Shown: positions 1 through 6,789 of the stretch, in pieces
How positions within the stretch are numbered: position 1 is the stretch's first letter
How the letters are laid out: each line of letters starts with the position of its first letter
DNA from: Roseburia sp. CAG:303
Lineage (GTDB): Bacteria > Bacillota > Clostridia > Lachnospirales > Lachnospiraceae
Reading direction: 5' to 3'
Length of the DNA stretch: 6,943 nt
NCBI GenBank assembly: GCA_000437755.1
Contig: FR900124.1
Coordinates: 4,988 to 11,930, forward strand
Program-made: the position numbers and the translations under genes
The notes under the pieces: generated by a model
The model's database searches: none
What the model was told of the DNA's origin: nothing
The model's input: the letters and a program-made list of their open reading frames with translations, nothing else

Positions 1-771
1 CGCTGTTTTGAGGCGGGTGCAATGGATTTCGTTGCAAAGCCGTTTGTGCCGCAGGTCCTGGTCAGCCGCGTCCGGAGGATACTGGAGAACAGGAAGTATC
101 AGGAGCATCTGGAGGATATGGTTTCGACGCAGGTTGATACCATTACACAGATGCAGGATGCGGTTATCATGGGAATTGCGAACCTGATCGAGAGCCGTGA
201 TGACAGTACGGGACTGCATGTTAAGAATACCCAGAAATATGTCCGGATTCTGACGAAAGAGCTGCGTGCAAGGAAAATGTATGCGGATATTCTGGACTAT
301 GATTATGAAGTAAATACCATCAAGGCTTCGGTTCTGCACGACATCGGGAAAATTAAAATTCCGGATGCCATTCTGCAGAAGCCGGCGCGCTTAACGGAAG
401 AAGAATACGAGATCATGAAGAAGCATGCGATCTACGGTGATGAGATTGTGGAGAAAATCATCGGAAACGTAGAACATAAGAAGTATGTGGATATTGCAAG
501 AAAGATCGCAAGATACCATCATGAACGCTGGGACGGGACCGGCTATCCGGATGGCCTGGCAGGAGAGGATATCCCGCTGTGTGCAAGGATTATGTCGATT
601 GCAGATGTTTTCGATGCCATGTACCAGAAACGGTGTTACAAGCCGGCGATCCGGCCGGCAATAAAAGTATTTATGATCATGCAGGAAAATGCAGGGACAC
701 AGCTTGATCCGAATCTGGTCCGGGTGTTTCTGGACATAAGGGAACGGATTGAGGCAGAACTGGAAGAATAA
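1..771 (+). CDS. Response regulator with C-terminal HD-GYP c-di-GMP phosphodiesterase domain (5' end missing)
   Basis: The frame is open from base 1, so the start lies upstream; an ATG at 22 is internal. Residues are numbered from base 1. Residues 1-15 are the end of a receiver domain: the GAMDFVAKPF stretch carries the conserved Lys-Pro (K13-P14) of the last strand. A helical linker (about 20-50) leads into an HD-GYP domain (about 55-245). It has TGLH near residue 70, the HD metal-binding pair H113-D114 in LHDIGK, the signature HHERWDGTGYP at 173-183, and a C-terminal GTQLDP motif. This family hydrolyses cyclic di-GMP to pGpG/GMP in the cytoplasm, in the RpfG-like receiver-HD-GYP layout. All family hallmarks are present, so activity is expected. 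The receiver's phosphoacceptor Asp lies outside the window. It is 24 bases upstream of a hybrid kinase and is probably co-transcribed with it, which makes it the likely output regulator. The stop is TAA at 769-771. Confidence 0.95.
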   Translation, partial: RCFEAGAMDFVAKPFVPQVLVSRVRRILENRKYQEHLEDMVSTQVDTITQMQDAVIMGIANLIESRDDSTGLHVKNTQKYVRILTKELRARKMYADILDYDYEVNTIKASVLHDIGKIKIPDAILQKPARLTEEEYEIMKKHAIYGDEIVEKIIGNVEHKKYVDIARKIARYHHERWDGTGYPDGLAGEDIPLCARIMSIADVFDAMYQKRCYKPAIRPAIKVFMIMQENAGTQLDPNLVRVFLDIRERIEAELEE

Positions 772-795
772 GCGAATGAAGGCAGGGAAAACAGG

Positions 796-3474
796 ATGGA
801 TGACAGAGTGGAAAATGGAAGCAGGAGAATCTTTCCATATTTAATTTATGCCGTGTATACTGTTTATATGGCGGTAATGGCGGTAGGACTCGGCTGGCCA
901 AGCTGGGTTACGGCGGTGGCATTGTGTATATTGGCAGCAGGCATTGGTCTGCGGATATTACTGGGAAGGCAGAGCTATCTGGCGGCAATCTTCTGTGGTG
1001 TCGGAATCTGGGTAAATGTGATACTGTATTCCGTTTATACGGATTCGGTGCTGGATGTACTGGGTTCGGTAGCCGCAGTGGTTGTGCTGCTTTCTCTGTT
1101 TGATGTGATTGAGATACATTATATTTCAATGGCTGCAACAATTTTGTTTGTTATTCTTAATATATTTGTATTACATAAAGTCGAATTTTCGGGAGCATTG
1201 TCTGTTCTTGAATGTATCATGCAGTTTCTTGCCATATTCATACTGGAATTAATGGAAATTAAATTACTAAAAGACCGGATAAAAAAAAGCAGGGAGCTTG
1301 CAATTACCATGAAAGAACTGGAAGAAGCGAAACGTGCAAAAGATGATTTCATGGCAAATATTTCGCATGAAATCCGTACTCCGTTAAATTCAATTATCGG
1401 AATCGGGAATGAACTTCTGGATGCAAAGGTGGATGATGTGACAAAAGAGCAGCTGTATGACATTACGGTTGCCGGAAAAAATCTGATGTCACTGGTATCC
1501 GATATTCTGGACTTTTCCGAACTGGAAGCCGATACGGTCGAACTGAAATTCGAGTCTTATAATATTACATCTGTGATTAACGATGTGGTAAACATGGCTT
1601 CTGCGTGGAATAAAGAGAAGAATCTGGAGCTGATTGTGGATTGCGAGGCAAATCTTCCGAACAGTCTGCTTGGCGACAGTCACAAGATCTACCGTGTGAT
1701 TCTCCATCTGATGAATAATGCGGTGAAATTCACGGAACGTGGCGGTGTTATACTGTTTATCGGTGGAAGAAAAGAACAGTACGGCATGAACCTGATGATC
1801 CGGGTGCAGGATACCGGAATCGGTATGCGGTCGGAAGATGTCGAAGCATTGAAAAATACCTATAACCAGGTGGACAGCCGGCGGGACAGAAAATATGGAG
1901 GAATTGGTCTGGGACTTGCCATATCCAGAAAACTCGTGGCAAAGATGGGCGGACATATGCACATTGAGAGTGTTCCGCAGGTCGGAACTACGATAACTGT
2001 AATTATTCCGCAGAAATCACTGACCGATGTACCGATCGTGTCGGTAAAAGATCCGGAGGAAAAGAAAGCAGCATTCTATGTAAATGTGGATCGCTACCAG
2101 TACGGACAGATCCGGGAAGGCTATCTGGAATGTATACAGAGAATGTCACAGCAGCTTCAGGTAAAAGCCGTAAAATGTTCTACCATGCAGGAATTAAAAC
2201 ATTCCATGGAAACGGAGCAGTTCGGATTCGTATTTACGGCGGATGAGGAATATCTGGAAAACAAGGAATATTTTGACCGGCTGTCGGAGCAGCTGAAGGT
2301 GGTACTTATGGTAAACCGTGATTTCGATTTGAAAATGGTGGGAAGAAAGATTCAGCTGATTTACCGTCCGCTTCATGTATTTTCGGTAGCAACCGTTCTG
2401 AATGGGGAACGGCTGCAGCAGGATATCTATGAGGAGAGATGGCATAAAGACAGATTCCACGTGGAAAATGCCCATATTTTAGTGGTCGATGACAGTGCGA
2501 TGAATCTCAAAGTTGCGGCAAGTATGCTCAGACATTATGGTGTGGAGATTGAAACGGCTTTGAGCGGAAAAGAAGCCATCGAGAAGGTAAGCAGGAAGAA
2601 TTATGACCTTATTTTCATGGATCATATGATGCCGGAGATGGATGGTGTGGAATGTATGCAGCGGCTGCATGAACTGCCTGTGGTAAGAGAGTGTCATACA
2701 CCGATTGTAGCACTGACGGCAAATGCCATAGGCGGGGCAAGAGAGATGCTGATGGACGAAGGTTTTGATGATTTTGTGGCAAAACCGATTGAAAAATCTG
2801 CGATGGAGCGGGTGCTTCGTAAATTCCTGGATAAATTTGTCGTGGAAGTATCCGGAAATGAGGAAAAACCAGAAAATGTCTGGGTAAAAGGCATTGACCG
2901 GGAAAAAGGGCTGTCCTATTTTGATCATAATGAAGCGGATTACATGGACATTATTCACTGTTTTATTGAACAGTATGGGGAACAGAAAACAAAGCTGGAA
3001 CGGTTCTATGAGGAAAAAGACTGGGAAAATTACAAAATAAGTGTTCATTCCCTGAAGGGGCAGAGCCTGACGATAGGTGCAGAGTCACTGTCGGAAAAGG
3101 CGAAACACCTGCAGGAGGCGGCACAGAAGAAGGATGAAGCATATATTGCGGCAAATCACGGACCGTTTATGGAAGAATATCAGGAAATTATGGACGGGCT
3201 GGAGGAGAGAACCGGTTTCTCAGGATCGTGGAAACAGGGCGGAAAGCCGGGACAGGAAAACCAGCCGGAATCCGCGGAAAACTGGAGTGAGCTTGCTGCC
3301 GCACTGGATCAGTTTGATCAGGGAAGTGCGAATGAATTAATTGATAAGATGGAAGAAACTGTGTCAGGAGAAGAAAAAGAGGCATTGAAGAAGATGAAAG
3401 ATGCCATTGAATTATTTGACTTTCTGACTGCCACGGAAATATTACAGAGTCTGGGAGGAAAAGAAAATGATTAA
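796..3474 (+). CDS. Membrane hybrid histidine kinase: HisKA-HATPase-pseudoreceiver-receiver-HPt
   Basis: This is an 892-residue sensor kinase. Residues 13-157 hold about six hydrophobic helices with short loops and no large extracellular sensor. A charged helix (158-182) leads to HisKA with phosphoacceptor H191 (ISHEIRTP). The HATPase has an N box with N307/N308, a G1 box DTGIGM (339-344) and a G2 box GGIGLGL (368-374). Residues about 424-545 look like a degenerate receiver. An intact receiver (559-677) follows, with D565/D566, phosphoacceptor D609, T641 and K663. An HPt domain (about 697-800) carries H751 in HSLKGQSLTIG. A Gly/Pro/Gln linker (807-829) precedes a duplicated helical tail. The protein can therefore run a full His-Asp-His relay and pass phosphate to a separate receiver, plausibly the upstream HD-GYP regulator. 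The ATG at 796 is chosen because the next in-frame ATG falls inside helix 1, and a modest AGGGA (784-788) sits 7 bases upstream. The input signal is unknown. Confidence 0.93.
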   Translation: MDDRVENGSRRIFPYLIYAVYTVYMAVMAVGLGWPSWVTAVALCILAAGIGLRILLGRQSYLAAIFCGVGIWVNVILYSVYTDSVLDVLGSVAAVVVLLSLFDVIEIHYISMAATILFVILNIFVLHKVEFSGALSVLECIMQFLAIFILELMEIKLLKDRIKKSRELAITMKELEEAKRAKDDFMANISHEIRTPLNSIIGIGNELLDAKVDDVTKEQLYDITVAGKNLMSLVSDILDFSELEADTVELKFESYNITSVINDVVNMASAWNKEKNLELIVDCEANLPNSLLGDSHKIYRVILHLMNNAVKFTERGGVILFIGGRKEQYGMNLMIRVQDTGIGMRSEDVEALKNTYNQVDSRRDRKYGGIGLGLAISRKLVAKMGGHMHIESVPQVGTTITVIIPQKSLTDVPIVSVKDPEEKKAAFYVNVDRYQYGQIREGYLECIQRMSQQLQVKAVKCSTMQELKHSMETEQFGFVFTADEEYLENKEYFDRLSEQLKVVLMVNRDFDLKMVGRKIQLIYRPLHVFSVATVLNGERLQQDIYEERWHKDRFHVENAHILVVDDSAMNLKVAASMLRHYGVEIETALSGKEAIEKVSRKNYDLIFMDHMMPEMDGVECMQRLHELPVVRECHTPIVALTANAIGGAREMLMDEGFDDFVAKPIEKSAMERVLRKFLDKFVVEVSGNEEKPENVWVKGIDREKGLSYFDHNEADYMDIIHCFIEQYGEQKTKLERFYEEKDWENYKISVHSLKGQSLTIGAESLSEKAKHLQEAAQKKDEAYIAANHGPFMEEYQEIMDGLEERTGFSGSWKQGGKPGQENQPESAENWSELAAALDQFDQGSANELIDKMEETVSGEEKEALKKMKDAIELFDFLTATEILQSLGGKEND
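3280..3459 (+). repeat. Two-copy helical repeat in the C-terminal tail of the first hybrid kinase
   Basis: Within the 796-3474 product, residues 833-852 and 867-886 align without gaps at a 34-residue offset. Both share the pattern A-x3-F-D-x3-A-x-E, with A836/A870, F840/F874, D841/D875, A845/A879 and E847/E881 identical and several further hydrophobic or acidic positions conservatively replaced. Each unit looks like one amphipathic helix or a helix-turn-helix hairpin. Similar AL..FD...A..I tails occur after receiver or HPt domains in other hybrid kinases, as far as I recall. The role is unknown; docking or dimer contacts are possible. Confidence 0.5.
3453..3458 (+). promoter_or_regulatory. 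Ribosome binding site inside the upstream gene, for the DegV-fused kinase
   Basis: GGGAGG lies 8 bases before the ATG at 3467 and within the last codons of the upstream kinase gene. It fixes the start of the downstream gene, which overlaps the upstream stop (TAA 3472-3474) by 8 bases. The next in-frame ATG would fall in the first membrane helix. The overlap suggests translational coupling and matched synthesis of the two kinases. Confidence 0.85.
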
Positions 3475-6142
3475 AATTGGTGATTCTATAGCAAAAACTC
3501 TCATACGAAAGGATATCTCCGTACAGACACAGCTGTTCCGCTTTATGTCATTCTGCGGATGTCTGTCCATGGCATTTGGTGCTGTATATGCCATTCTGCA
3601 AGGAGATGGCATCCTGAGTGCTGCCGGCATGATAGGCGGGGCGGCATTCATGGGAGCACTATTATGCAGTGGGGAATATTTTAAAAACTATGATATGTGT
3701 TCGTTTATTCTTACGGCAGGATTTAATGCAGTATTTCTTCCGTGGACATTCCTGCGTTCCGGTGGGCTGGACGGTGGAATATCCCTGTGGTTTGTGCTGG
3801 GATTTGTGACACAGTTTATTCTGCTCCGGGGCTGGAAGCTATTCGCCGGCTGCGTTATAGCGGTGATATCGGATGCGGTCTGTATCTATATTGCATTTGA
3901 ACATCCGGAATTAATTATGCGGAATGAATCACAGCAGATGGCTTATGTAGGTATTATTATCAGTACAGCCATAACAGCTGCACTTGTCTGTGTATTTCTG
4001 TATATTCAGATCAATCTGTATGAGTATCAGCGCAGGGAAAATGAGAAGCAGAAAACAGAGCTGATTGCGGCGATGAACACGCAGAGCCGTTTCCTTGCCA
4101 ATATGAGCCATGAAATCCGTACTCCGATCAACACCATTATCGGATTAAATGAAATGACTTTAAGGGAAGAAAATCTTTCGGAAGAAATCATTGAGAATTC
4201 CAATAATATCCAGAGTGCCGGAAAAATGCTGCTTGCACTGATTAATGATATCCTGGATCTGTCAAAGATTGAAGCAGGCAGGATGGAAGTCGTGCCTGCA
4301 CGATATGAAACGGCAGCTCTGTTTAGTGAGATGGTAAATACCACCTGGGTAAGGGCACATGAAAAGAATCTGGAATTTGCCGTAAATATTTCACCGGATC
4401 TGCCGTCCATGCTCTATGGCGATGAGATGAGAATCAAACAGATTCTTACGAATATCCTAAGCAATGCCATAAAATACACCGCCAGCGGTTCCGTGACACT
4501 TTTTGTAGAAGGCGAACAGAGCGGAATGGATGAAGTGATTTTAAAAATGTCCGTTACCGATACCGGTATGGGAATCCGCCAGGATGATATGAAATACCTG
4601 TTTGACAGTTTTAAGCGAGTTAATGAAGGAAATACAAAAGGAATCGAAGGAACAGGGTTAGGTTTGTCTATCTGCAGTCAGTTGGTTAAACTGATGGGAG
4701 GAAATATTGCCGTTGACAGTATTTACCAGAAAGGTTCGACCTTTACTGTTACGATTCCGCAGAAGATCGTAAATGCAGATCCTCTTGGAACACTTGATTA
4801 TAACAGCAGTCAGGGACGAAACCGGCAGACATATAAAAAGACCTTTGAAGCACCGGCGGCAAAAGTGCTGGTTGTCGATGATAACGGCATGAATCTGCTT
4901 GTTGTAAAGAAGCTTCTTCGTGAAACAAAGGTTCAGCTTTCCCTTGCACATAGCGGAAGGGAGTGTCTGAAGATGACGGCGAAAACGGCATATGATGTTA
5001 TCTTTATGGATCATGTCATGCCGGATATGGACGGTCAGCAGACACTTGAAAATATCAGAAATCAGGAAAACGGATTCTGCCGGCATACTCCGGTTGTCGC
5101 ACTCACGGCAAATGCGATGTCGGGTGCGGAGGAAAAATACCGCAAGATGGGATTTTCAGATTATCTGGCAAAACCGATTAACGGAATGTTGCTGGAAGCT
5201 ATGCTTCTGCGCTACCTGCCGGAGGAACGGGTTAATTACGTCGTTGACAGGGAAGAGTTAAAGAATATGGAAGGCTTCCGGGTTCTGGGCGAGAAGAAAA
5301 AACAGCGTATCATCATCAGTACGGATAATGTGTCGGATCTGCCAAAAGAAGTTGTGAGCCAGTTAGGAATTGCAGTGCTGCATTATTATGTAAATACGAA
5401 GAACGGACATTATGAAGATATGGTGGAAATCCATACGGACAGCCTGATGTCCTATATCCAGCGGGAGGAATATGTCAGATCCGAGCCGCCGTCCGTGGAA
5501 GAATATGAGGCATTTTTCGGAAATCTTCTGGAAGAAGCCGAACAGATTCTGCATATCAGCATTGCGGATGGTTCCGGAAAGGGCTATGCATACGCAAAGA
5601 TGGCAGCCAAAGGATTTGCACATATCCAGGTCTTTGATTCCGGACATCTGTCCAGCGGTACAGGACTTATGGTTATGGCAGCGGCAAATATGGCATTAAA
5701 AGCGGCGGAGCCGGAAGAAATTATATCCTATCTGAAAGGAATGCAGAAAAAAGTACAGACGGGATTTATTCTGGACAAGTCAGATCAGTTATACCGCAGC
5801 GGCAGGCTGGGAAAAAATGTCTGGGAATTAACGAAGCTTCTGGAATGTCATCCGGTATTGTCCATGAAAAAGCATAAAATAAAGTTATCTGCAGTCTGTT
5901 TTGGCGATACCATGACGGCATATAAGAAATATATCCGGGATAAAATGAAACATTCCGGGCAAATTGATCCGGGCATTCTGTTTATTACTTCCGCAGGGTG
6001 TTCCAGGGAAACAAAGGATATGATTCTGAAAGAAGTCGGAAAATATCAGAAATTCGAGAAAATATATATGCAGGAAGCATCTGCGGCCATTACAAGTAAT
6101 TGTGGAATTGGATGTTTTGGATTGATATATATATTGAAGTAA
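3467..6142 (+). CDS. Membrane hybrid histidine kinase fused to a C-terminal DegV (fatty-acid-binding) domain
   Basis: The product has 891 residues. About six hydrophobic helices span residues 26-183, again with short loops. HisKA follows with phosphoacceptor H215 (MSHEIRTP). The HATPase has N329/N333, DTGMGI (365-370) and GTGLGL (395-400). The receiver (466-582) is intact, with D471/D472, phosphoacceptor D515, T547 and K569. A linker (583-612) then leads not to an HPt or DNA-binding domain but to about 278 residues with DegV-family features. These are the N-terminal STDNVSDLPKE (618-628), RSEPPS (671-676), ISIADGSGKGY (698-707), the FDSGHLSSGTGL run (723-734), the YRSGRLGK block (776-783) and a C-terminal SNCGIGCFGL (877-886). 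DegV proteins bind fatty acids, and the FakB members present them to a kinase. Domain length matches a complete stand-alone DegV. Inferred role: a kinase whose receiver is coupled to lipid binding. It has no HPt, so phosphate would have to leave through another protein, plausibly the HPt encoded just upstream. The kinase assignment is near certain; the role of the DegV part is not. Confidence 0.92.
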   Translation: MIKIGDSIAKTLIRKDISVQTQLFRFMSFCGCLSMAFGAVYAILQGDGILSAAGMIGGAAFMGALLCSGEYFKNYDMCSFILTAGFNAVFLPWTFLRSGGLDGGISLWFVLGFVTQFILLRGWKLFAGCVIAVISDAVCIYIAFEHPELIMRNESQQMAYVGIIISTAITAALVCVFLYIQINLYEYQRRENEKQKTELIAAMNTQSRFLANMSHEIRTPINTIIGLNEMTLREENLSEEIIENSNNIQSAGKMLLALINDILDLSKIEAGRMEVVPARYETAALFSEMVNTTWVRAHEKNLEFAVNISPDLPSMLYGDEMRIKQILTNILSNAIKYTASGSVTLFVEGEQSGMDEVILKMSVTDTGMGIRQDDMKYLFDSFKRVNEGNTKGIEGTGLGLSICSQLVKLMGGNIAVDSIYQKGSTFTVTIPQKIVNADPLGTLDYNSSQGRNRQTYKKTFEAPAAKVLVVDDNGMNLLVVKKLLRETKVQLSLAHSGRECLKMTAKTAYDVIFMDHVMPDMDGQQTLENIRNQENGFCRHTPVVALTANAMSGAEEKYRKMGFSDYLAKPINGMLLEAMLLRYLPEERVNYVVDREELKNMEGFRVLGEKKKQRIIISTDNVSDLPKEVVSQLGIAVLHYYVNTKNGHYEDMVEIHTDSLMSYIQREEYVRSEPPSVEEYEAFFGNLLEEAEQILHISIADGSGKGYAYAKMAAKGFAHIQVFDSGHLSSGTGLMVMAAANMALKAAEPEEIISYLKGMQKKVQTGFILDKSDQLYRSGRLGKNVWELTKLLECHPVLSMKKHKIKLSAVCFGDTMTAYKKYIRDKMKHSGQIDPGILFITSAGCSRETKDMILKEVGKYQKFEKIYMQEASAAITSNCGIGCFGLIYILK

Positions 6143-6158
6143 ATAGTGAGTTTTTCAG

Positions 6159-6191
6159 AAAAAGCACCTCCCAGTTTCAGGTGCTTTTTTT
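6159..6191 (+). terminator. Rho-independent terminator of the kinase operon
   Basis: The stem AGCACCT (6163-6169) pairs with AGGTGCT (6179-6185) around a 9-base loop. It can be extended by four A-T pairs (6159-6162 with 6186-6189) and ends in a run of seven T (6185-6191). It begins 16 bases after the stop of the DegV-fused kinase gene and separates that operon from the sigma factor unit. Confidence 0.93.
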
Positions 6192-6207
6192 GCGGGAGTA
6201 AAAAATA

Positions 6208-6245
6208 TGTGACCGGAGTGAAAGTTCAGTCGTATTTATAGTGAG
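6208..6245 (+). promoter_or_regulatory. Possible ECF-type (autoregulated) promoter of the sigma factor operon
   Basis: This lies in the 83-base gap between the terminator and the sigma factor gene. TGACCG (6210-6215) and CGTATT (6231-6236) are 15 bases apart, resembling the TGAAAC / CGTC elements known for several Firmicute ECF sigma factors. A promoter here is required by the terminator just upstream, but the exact element is a guess. A vegetative-type reading (GTGACC at 6209, TATTTA at 6233) is also possible because the region is AT-rich. Confidence 0.4.
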
Positions 6246-6274
6246 AGCAAAAATAAACGGGAAGGAGAAATAGA

Positions 6275-6751
6275 ATGAAAGAACCAAAGTATACGGAAGC
6301 ACAATTCTGCGAGAAATATGATTTGTACAGCGACATGGTTTATAAAATGTGCGTGGTACATACCGGGAACTGTGCGGATGCTGAGGATTTGATGCAGGAA
6401 ATATTCCTGAAATATCTGTACCGCTCTCCTGTATTTGAATCACCGGATCATGAAAGACACTGGATCATCAGGGTGACTGTCAATGCCTGTAAAGATTTTT
6501 TTAAGGGGTTCTGGAAAAAGAATATCATTTGTATGGATGAAATAGAACGGGAAGGAATCACACATGAGGAGAGTGGAATATTACAGGAAATTATAAAACT
6601 GCCGGAGAAATATAAGATGGTGATTCATTTATTTTATTATGAAAACTATAGTGTATCAGAGATTTCGCAGATTTTGAAAATCAGTGAATCGGCAGTTAAA
6701 ATGCGTTTAAAACGCGGCAGGGAAATGTTAAGGATGGAGTTGGAACAATGA
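6275..6751 (+). CDS. ECF-family RNA polymerase sigma factor
   Basis: This 158-residue protein has the usual size and two-domain form of an ECF sigma-70 factor. Region 2 (about 11-80) contains DAEDLMQEIFLKYL (35-48), for core polymerase binding, and HWIIRVTVNACKDFF (62-76), matching the -10 recognition helix pattern. A short linker (81-103) is followed by region 4 (about 104-155), with LPEKYKMVIHLFYYENYS and a helix-turn-helix (126-147) ending in ESAVKMRLKRGREML, which contacts the -35 element. It directs core polymerase to a small regulon, usually in response to envelope or antimicrobial stress in Firmicutes; the signal here cannot be read from sequence. AAGGAG (6262-6267) sits 7 bases before the ATG. 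A probable membrane anti-sigma gene follows within 34 bases, the normal arrangement for release by a membrane signal. The ECF group number was not determined. Confidence 0.95.
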   Translation: MKEPKYTEAQFCEKYDLYSDMVYKMCVVHTGNCADAEDLMQEIFLKYLYRSPVFESPDHERHWIIRVTVNACKDFFKGFWKKNIICMDEIEREGITHEESGILQEIIKLPEKYKMVIHLFYYENYSVSEISQILKISESAVKMRLKRGREMLRMELEQ

Positions 6752-6789
6752 GATATTGGAGCTGGCAGAAGAAAGGAGCGATTGTATGA
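6748..6789 (+). CDS. Possible 13-codon coupling frame between sigma and anti-sigma genes
   Basis: The frame encodes MRYWSWQKKGAIV. Its ATG overlaps the sigma factor stop (ATGA at 6748-6751), and its TGA overlaps the start of the next gene (ATGA at 6786-6789). GGAG (6736-6739) lies 8 bases before its start. It could let ribosomes pass from the sigma gene to the anti-sigma gene, whose own AAAGGAG lies inside it. The peptide resembles nothing I recognise, and a frame this short can arise by chance, so translation is uncertain. Confidence 0.2.
   Translation: MRYWSWQKKGAIV

Noticed and set aside
677..3651. Several open frames of 60-190 codons on the - strand opposite the kinase genes
   Set aside because: They lie fully antisense to well-supported conserved domains, give low-complexity Pro/His/Ser/Cys-rich translations without recognisable motifs, and are shadows of codon bias in the + strand genes.
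3077..5699. Alternative + strand frames at 3077-3340, 4992-5261 and 5472-5699
   Set aside because: Each sits inside the HPt/tail, receiver or DegV coding sequence in another frame, and the translations show no domain pattern.
5303..6142. DegV part as a separate gene with an internal start
   Set aside because: The frame is continuous from the receiver through a short charged linker, with no stop and no convincing ribosome binding site plus start at the domain boundary.
6143..6245. Repeated octamer ATAGTGAG at 6143-6150 and 6238-6245
   Set aside because: Only 8 bases in an AT-rich gap, with no further flanking similarity; expected by chance and not evidence of an operator or att site.
6177..6443. 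A - strand open frame of 88 codons across the terminator and sigma gene start
   Set aside because: It overlaps the terminator hairpin and the sigma factor's region 2, which are both well supported, and has no recognisable motif.
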